Shown here: one piece after another, positions 13,757 to 16,277 of the stretch
How positions within the stretch are numbered: the first letter of the stretch is position 1
Layout: each line of letters starts with the position of its first letter
Source: an uncultured Alcaligenaceae bacterium
GTDB taxonomy: Bacteria > Pseudomonadota > Gammaproteobacteria > Burkholderiales > Burkholderiaceae_B
Direction: 5' to 3'
Length of the DNA stretch: 16,277 nt
Assembly (NCBI GenBank): GCA_937995985.1
Contig: CALKIR010000055.1
Location: 1 to 16,277, forward strand
Made by a program: the position numbers and the translations under genes
Notes under the pieces: generated by a model
What the model was told of the DNA's origin: nothing
Databases searched by the model: none
What the model saw: the letters and a program-made list of their open reading frames with translations, nothing else

Positions 13757-13989
13757 GCAGATTTTGAAAGTTAACACATAAAAAATACTTGTGCAAATAG
13801 CATAGAAATTGCTGATTAGGGAAAAATGCTGCTTCTATGCTGCCGTTCATGATATAGAAATAGCATTGAATTTACAGTACTATAGGCGGTAAAAGAGCGC
13901 GCGCAGCACCGAAAATAACGCCGGTTTTGCTGCCCTGATGAAGAAGGTTTTTTTAAAGACAGTGATGAATCAAGAGCCTGAGGGTATGC
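13757..13989. promoter_or_regulatory. Divergent region between the TPP-controlled symporter and dam, with repeated elements
   Basis: No gene is seen here. CATAGAA (13801-13807), its complement TTCTATG (13833-13839) and ATAGAAA (13854-13860) recur. The larger imperfect inverted repeat AATGCTGCTTCTAT (13825-13838) with ATAGAAATAGCATT (13854-13867) matches at 12 of 14 positions. A second weak hairpin, GCAGCA with TGCTGC, lies around 13905-13935. A leftward TTGCAC (13796-13791) could be a -35 for the riboswitch transcript. I could not fix a dam promoter. Confidence 0.35.
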
Positions 13990-14838
13990 ATGTCAAGTGA
14001 GGTTGTCAGGGCAAAGCCGTTTGTAAAGTGGGTAGGAGGCAAGCGTCAGTTATTGCGAGAATTGCAACAGCGTATTCCAGCGCAATTTACAGGATATTTT
14101 GAGCCTTTTGTAGGGGGCGGGGCTTTATTTTGGCATTTGCATCACGATCCAGAGCGCTTCACATATACTCCTTGGATTGGAGATTTTAATGAGGAGCTTA
14201 TCAATACTTATCGGGTAATTCGTGATCAGCCTGTTCCGCTGATAGAGCAGTTGAAACATTTTCGCAATGATAAAAAATTTTATTATGAGGTGCGGGCCTG
14301 GGATAGGTGTACCTCTTATGCAGCGCGCAGCCCAGTTGAACGTGCAGCCCGCTTTATTTATTTAAATAAGACAGGGTTTAATGGTTTGTATAGAGTGAAC
14401 CAGAAAAACCAACACAATGTTCCTTTTGGGCGTTATAAAAACCCTAAAATAGTGGATGCAGAGAATTTGCTCGCTTGTTCACGCGTGTTGCAACATGTTC
14501 ATGTCTATCAGGGGGATTTTACTAGAATCCTTGCTAAGGTCAGCAAAGGCGATTTTGTGTATTTAGATCCGCCTTATGTGCCATTAAATACTACTTCTAA
14601 TTTTACTGGCTATACAAGTTTAGGCTTTGATCTGCAGATGCAGTATCGTTTACGCGATTTCTGTAATCAACTCACTAAACAAGGTGTGTTGTTCATGTTG
14701 TCTCATTCTTCTGCGGAATTGGTCTATGATCTTTATGCGGACTATTACATTGATGAAGTCGCTGCTGCACGAGTTATTAACTCTAATGGGGCGGGGCGGG
14801 GCAAAGTGACAGAATTAATAATTAGAAATTATATTTAG
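13990..14838 (+). CDS. dam: DNA adenine methylase, Dam-like (alpha-class N6-adenine MTase)
   Basis: A 282-residue protein very close to E. coli Dam in size and motif order. FVKWVGGKRQLL (11-22) and FEPFVGGGALFWHL (37-50) form the S-adenosylmethionine site (motifs X and I). NKTGFNGLYRVN (126-137) follows, and YLDPPYVPL (191-199) contains the catalytic DPPY (motif IV), with a C-terminal LSHSS. Dam enzymes methylate adenine in GATC, affecting mismatch repair, replication timing and expression. The specificity here is inferred from similarity. No restriction endonuclease or phage gene is adjacent, so it looks like a solitary methylase. GAGGG is about 5 nt before the ATG; an ATG at 13986 in another frame stops after four codons. 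No clear terminator follows in the 43 bp before the convergent gene. Confidence 0.9.
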   Translation: MSSEVVRAKPFVKWVGGKRQLLRELQQRIPAQFTGYFEPFVGGGALFWHLHHDPERFTYTPWIGDFNEELINTYRVIRDQPVPLIEQLKHFRNDKKFYYEVRAWDRCTSYAARSPVERAARFIYLNKTGFNGLYRVNQKNQHNVPFGRYKNPKIVDAENLLACSRVLQHVHVYQGDFTRILAKVSKGDFVYLDPPYVPLNTTSNFTGYTSLGFDLQMQYRLRDFCNQLTKQGVLFMLSHSSAELVYDLYADYYIDEVAAARVINSNGAGRGKVTELIIRNYI

Positions 14839-14881
14839 ATACTGATTGAGTCAGGCAATATTCAGTGTGAGGGGTAGAAAG

Positions 14882-16048
14882 CTAGGAGGTTGTACGAGAA
14901 GATGATAAAGCGATTGGATCGCGTAAGCTAATAAGCGCACAACCCAGCGCTAAGAGTATGATGAATGCCCCTACAAAAGCATTATATCGAATCGAAGTCA
15001 GATCGATAACGAGACTGCCTACTAGACTACCGAAAGCGATACCTAAGTGTAATGCAGTAACATTAAGACCTTGCTGAATATCCGCTGTTTTTGGGGCAAT
15101 GTGTATTAAATGACTTTGCATAGGAGGGCTAATAGACCAGCTTAAAATGCCCCATAATACCAACATGAGCCAAAACAGAGCTGTTATATGGGTACTAGAG
15201 GGAATAAGGAGTAAACAAATAAAAAGTAGCACAATAGCTATGATTAAGGTTGGTCGAGGGGAAAATCTGTCTGTACACAGACCGGCAACCCCACCACCGA
15301 TAACAGCAGCAACACCATAGCTAAGATACATTAGGGTAATGAACGAGCCATCAAAGTGCAGGAGAGAAATTACAAAAGGAGTTAGAAAGCCATAAAGCGT
15401 GTAATGTCCAGCTAAGAAAAAGAAAGTTGTAAGGTGCGCAAACTGTACTTGTGTATTTTTTAATGCATGAAGCTGCGCGGAAAAAGGCGCAGGATCAGGA
15501 ATAGTAATAGAGCCCATATATCTAGGTGCAATGAGCACAAGGAGAGCAGCTAATACGGCATTAAAAACAAAAGGACTGCGCCAGCCAAAAGCATGGCCAA
15601 GACTAACACCTAACGGCAATCCTAAAACTAATGAGGCACTAATCCCCATAATCACCCAACCTATTGCGCGGCCACGTTGAGAGGGGGGAGCAATGTGGGC
15701 TGCTAAGGCTAGGCAAAGTACCGTAAGTAATGCGCCGCTCATAGCTAAAATAATACGAGAAAAAATTAAAACCCCGTAGCTTTGCCCCAAAATAGTAAGT
15801 AAGTCGCCAAAAATAAAGATTAATAAAGCACAAAATATAACCTTTTTAGGATCAAAGCGGCGTGTGAAGAACATCAGTACTGGACCGCTGAGTCCAAACA
15901 CTAAGGCAAATACAGTAATCAGTAAGCCTGCCCGCCCTAAGCTGATAGATAGATCAGATGAGACTAAATCTAAAATTCCGCCGATTAATAGTTCTACCAT
16001 GCCAACCACAAAAGCAATGGCAGTCAGTAGATAAATACGTTTATCCAT
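14882..16048 (-). CDS. MFS exporter, DHA1 family, PbuE-like
   Basis: A 388-residue, 12-helix major facilitator protein. The segments GMVELLIGGILDLVS in helix 1, GHYTLYGFLTPF in helix 7, and DIQQGLNVTALHLGIAFGS near helix 11 closely recall Bacillus PbuE, a purine base/nucleoside efflux pump, and related AraJ/YdhP-type proteins. It probably exports a small polar metabolite; purine export is only a suggestion from this resemblance. The ATG at 16048 has no good Shine-Dalgarno. A leftward TATAAT lies about 63 bp upstream (16116-16111). No purine riboswitch is seen. The gene converges on dam and starts next to a truncated amidase fragment. Confidence 0.85.
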   Translation of the reverse strand: MDKRIYLLTAIAFVVGMVELLIGGILDLVSSDLSISLGRAGLLITVFALVFGLSGPVLMFFTRRFDPKKVIFCALLIFIFGDLLTILGQSYGVLIFSRIILAMSGALLTVLCLALAAHIAPPSQRGRAIGWVIMGISASLVLGLPLGVSLGHAFGWRSPFVFNAVLAALLVLIAPRYMGSITIPDPAPFSAQLHALKNTQVQFAHLTTFFFLAGHYTLYGFLTPFVISLLHFDGSFITLMYLSYGVAAVIGGGVAGLCTDRFSPRPTLIIAIVLLFICLLLIPSSTHITALFWLMLVLWGILSWSISPPMQSHLIHIAPKTADIQQGLNVTALHLGIAFGSLVGSLVIDLTSIRYNAFVGAFIILLALGCALISLRDPIALSSSRTTS

Positions 16049-16110
16049 AAAAGGTTATGAGTAGTGAGGGAGGTAACGGTTAAGAGGAAAAAGACGACCG
16101 AAAGGCAGTC

Positions 16111-16116
16111 ATTATA
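16111..16116 (-). promoter_or_regulatory. Candidate -10 of the PbuE-like exporter gene
   Basis: Read leftward, a perfect TATAAT (16116-16111) lies about 63 bp before the ATG, without a recognisable -35. It falls at the very edge of the truncated amidase fragment, so the promoter may have been shaped by the same rearrangement. Confidence 0.35.
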
Positions 16117-16117
16117 G

Positions 16118-16277
16118 CAAGCTCCACTGATGGGAATCGCTGCCTTAAGTTTACCGGGGCTAAATGTGCCAACAGGCTTGGTAGATAATCAGATTCCGGT
16201 TGGTGTGCAATTAGTTGCAGATAGATTTAGGGAGGATATTTGCTTAGCAGCAGGTGAAATTATTCAAGAAAAAGCAC
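16118..16277 (+). pseudogene. 5'-truncated amidase (amidase signature family) remnant, C-terminal part
   Basis: The frame reads QAPLMGIAALSLPGLNVPTG, then LVDNQ, then IPVGVQLVADRFREDICLAA and GEIIQEKA up to the right edge. This is the typical C-terminal end of amidase-signature proteins: a P-A-L/S-x-P-x-G segment followed by P-x-G-V-Q-L-V/I-A, R-F/Y-R-E-D and L-A-A-G-E. Full-length members have 450 or more residues, with the Ser-Ser-Lys catalytic triad in the missing N-terminal part. A TAG at 16115-16117 closes the frame just upstream and no amidase-like sequence appears in any frame beyond it. The ATG at 16130 cannot give an active enzyme, so this is a deletion remnant. It may continue a few codons past the window. 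Confidence 0.8.

Noticed and set aside
13592..13777. Extra 62 N-terminal residues of the symporter
   Set aside because: This segment overlaps the TPP riboswitch and does not look like protein; GTG 13591 has a proper ribosome site.
13990..14838. Restriction-modification system or prophage around the Dam-like gene
   Set aside because: No endonuclease, integrase or phage gene is beside it.
1..16277. CRISPR arrays, insertion sequences, tRNA or rRNA genes
   Set aside because: No regularly spaced direct repeats, transposase frames, terminal inverted repeats or tRNA/rRNA sequences were seen when reading both strands.

Overview
The window looks like an ordinary chromosomal stretch from a Gram-negative proteobacterium. 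Signs of this are a ModE operator, a MetR-type operator, a proteobacterial-style TPP riboswitch, a Dam-type methylase, a lipobox protein and a periplasmic copper chaperone. The moderate A+T content and gene mix would suit a betaproteobacterium of the Alcaligenaceae type, but that placement is inference. I see no rRNA, tRNA, CRISPR array, insertion sequence or phage gene.

Left part (1-6418). The 5' end of a GDT1/UPF0016 cation transporter runs leftward off the edge. Divergent from it lies a two-gene unit: an unusual 569-residue ATP sulfurylase-like protein (sat-like), then an OFA-family MFS permease. The sat-like gene has a GC-rich, strongly foldable 5' leader. The gap before the permease holds two interlocking inverted repeats, the second followed by seven T, which looks like an attenuator. 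Next, with its own promoter and a MetR-type box, comes a short MetE-like methyltransferase, then an AAHS-family MFS permease. This left block is the most unusual part of the window: the sat-like protein lacks the standard sulfate-binding Q-T-R-N motif and has a long C-terminal extension, and both genes of the unit appear to be RNA-controlled.

Middle part (6419-11361). A leftward isochorismatase-fold hydrolase and a 48-residue lipoprotein oppose a rightward ferric-reductase-like membrane flavocytochrome. The divergent promoter region between the last two carries three copies of an 8-bp element. Then comes modABC, a complete molybdate ABC importer behind a near-perfect ModE operator, closed by a hairpin shared with the convergent gene.

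Right part (11420-16277). Leftward genes encode a PCu(A)C copper chaperone with a polyhistidine stretch and a sodium:solute symporter controlled by a TPP riboswitch (probably importing thiamine or a precursor). A rightward solitary Dam-like adenine methylase follows, then a leftward PbuE-like MFS exporter. At the right edge is the 5'-truncated remnant of an amidase gene.

The genes do not form one pathway. The themes are import of sulfur/methionine-related compounds, molybdate, thiamine and metals, each unit with its own cis-regulatory element.
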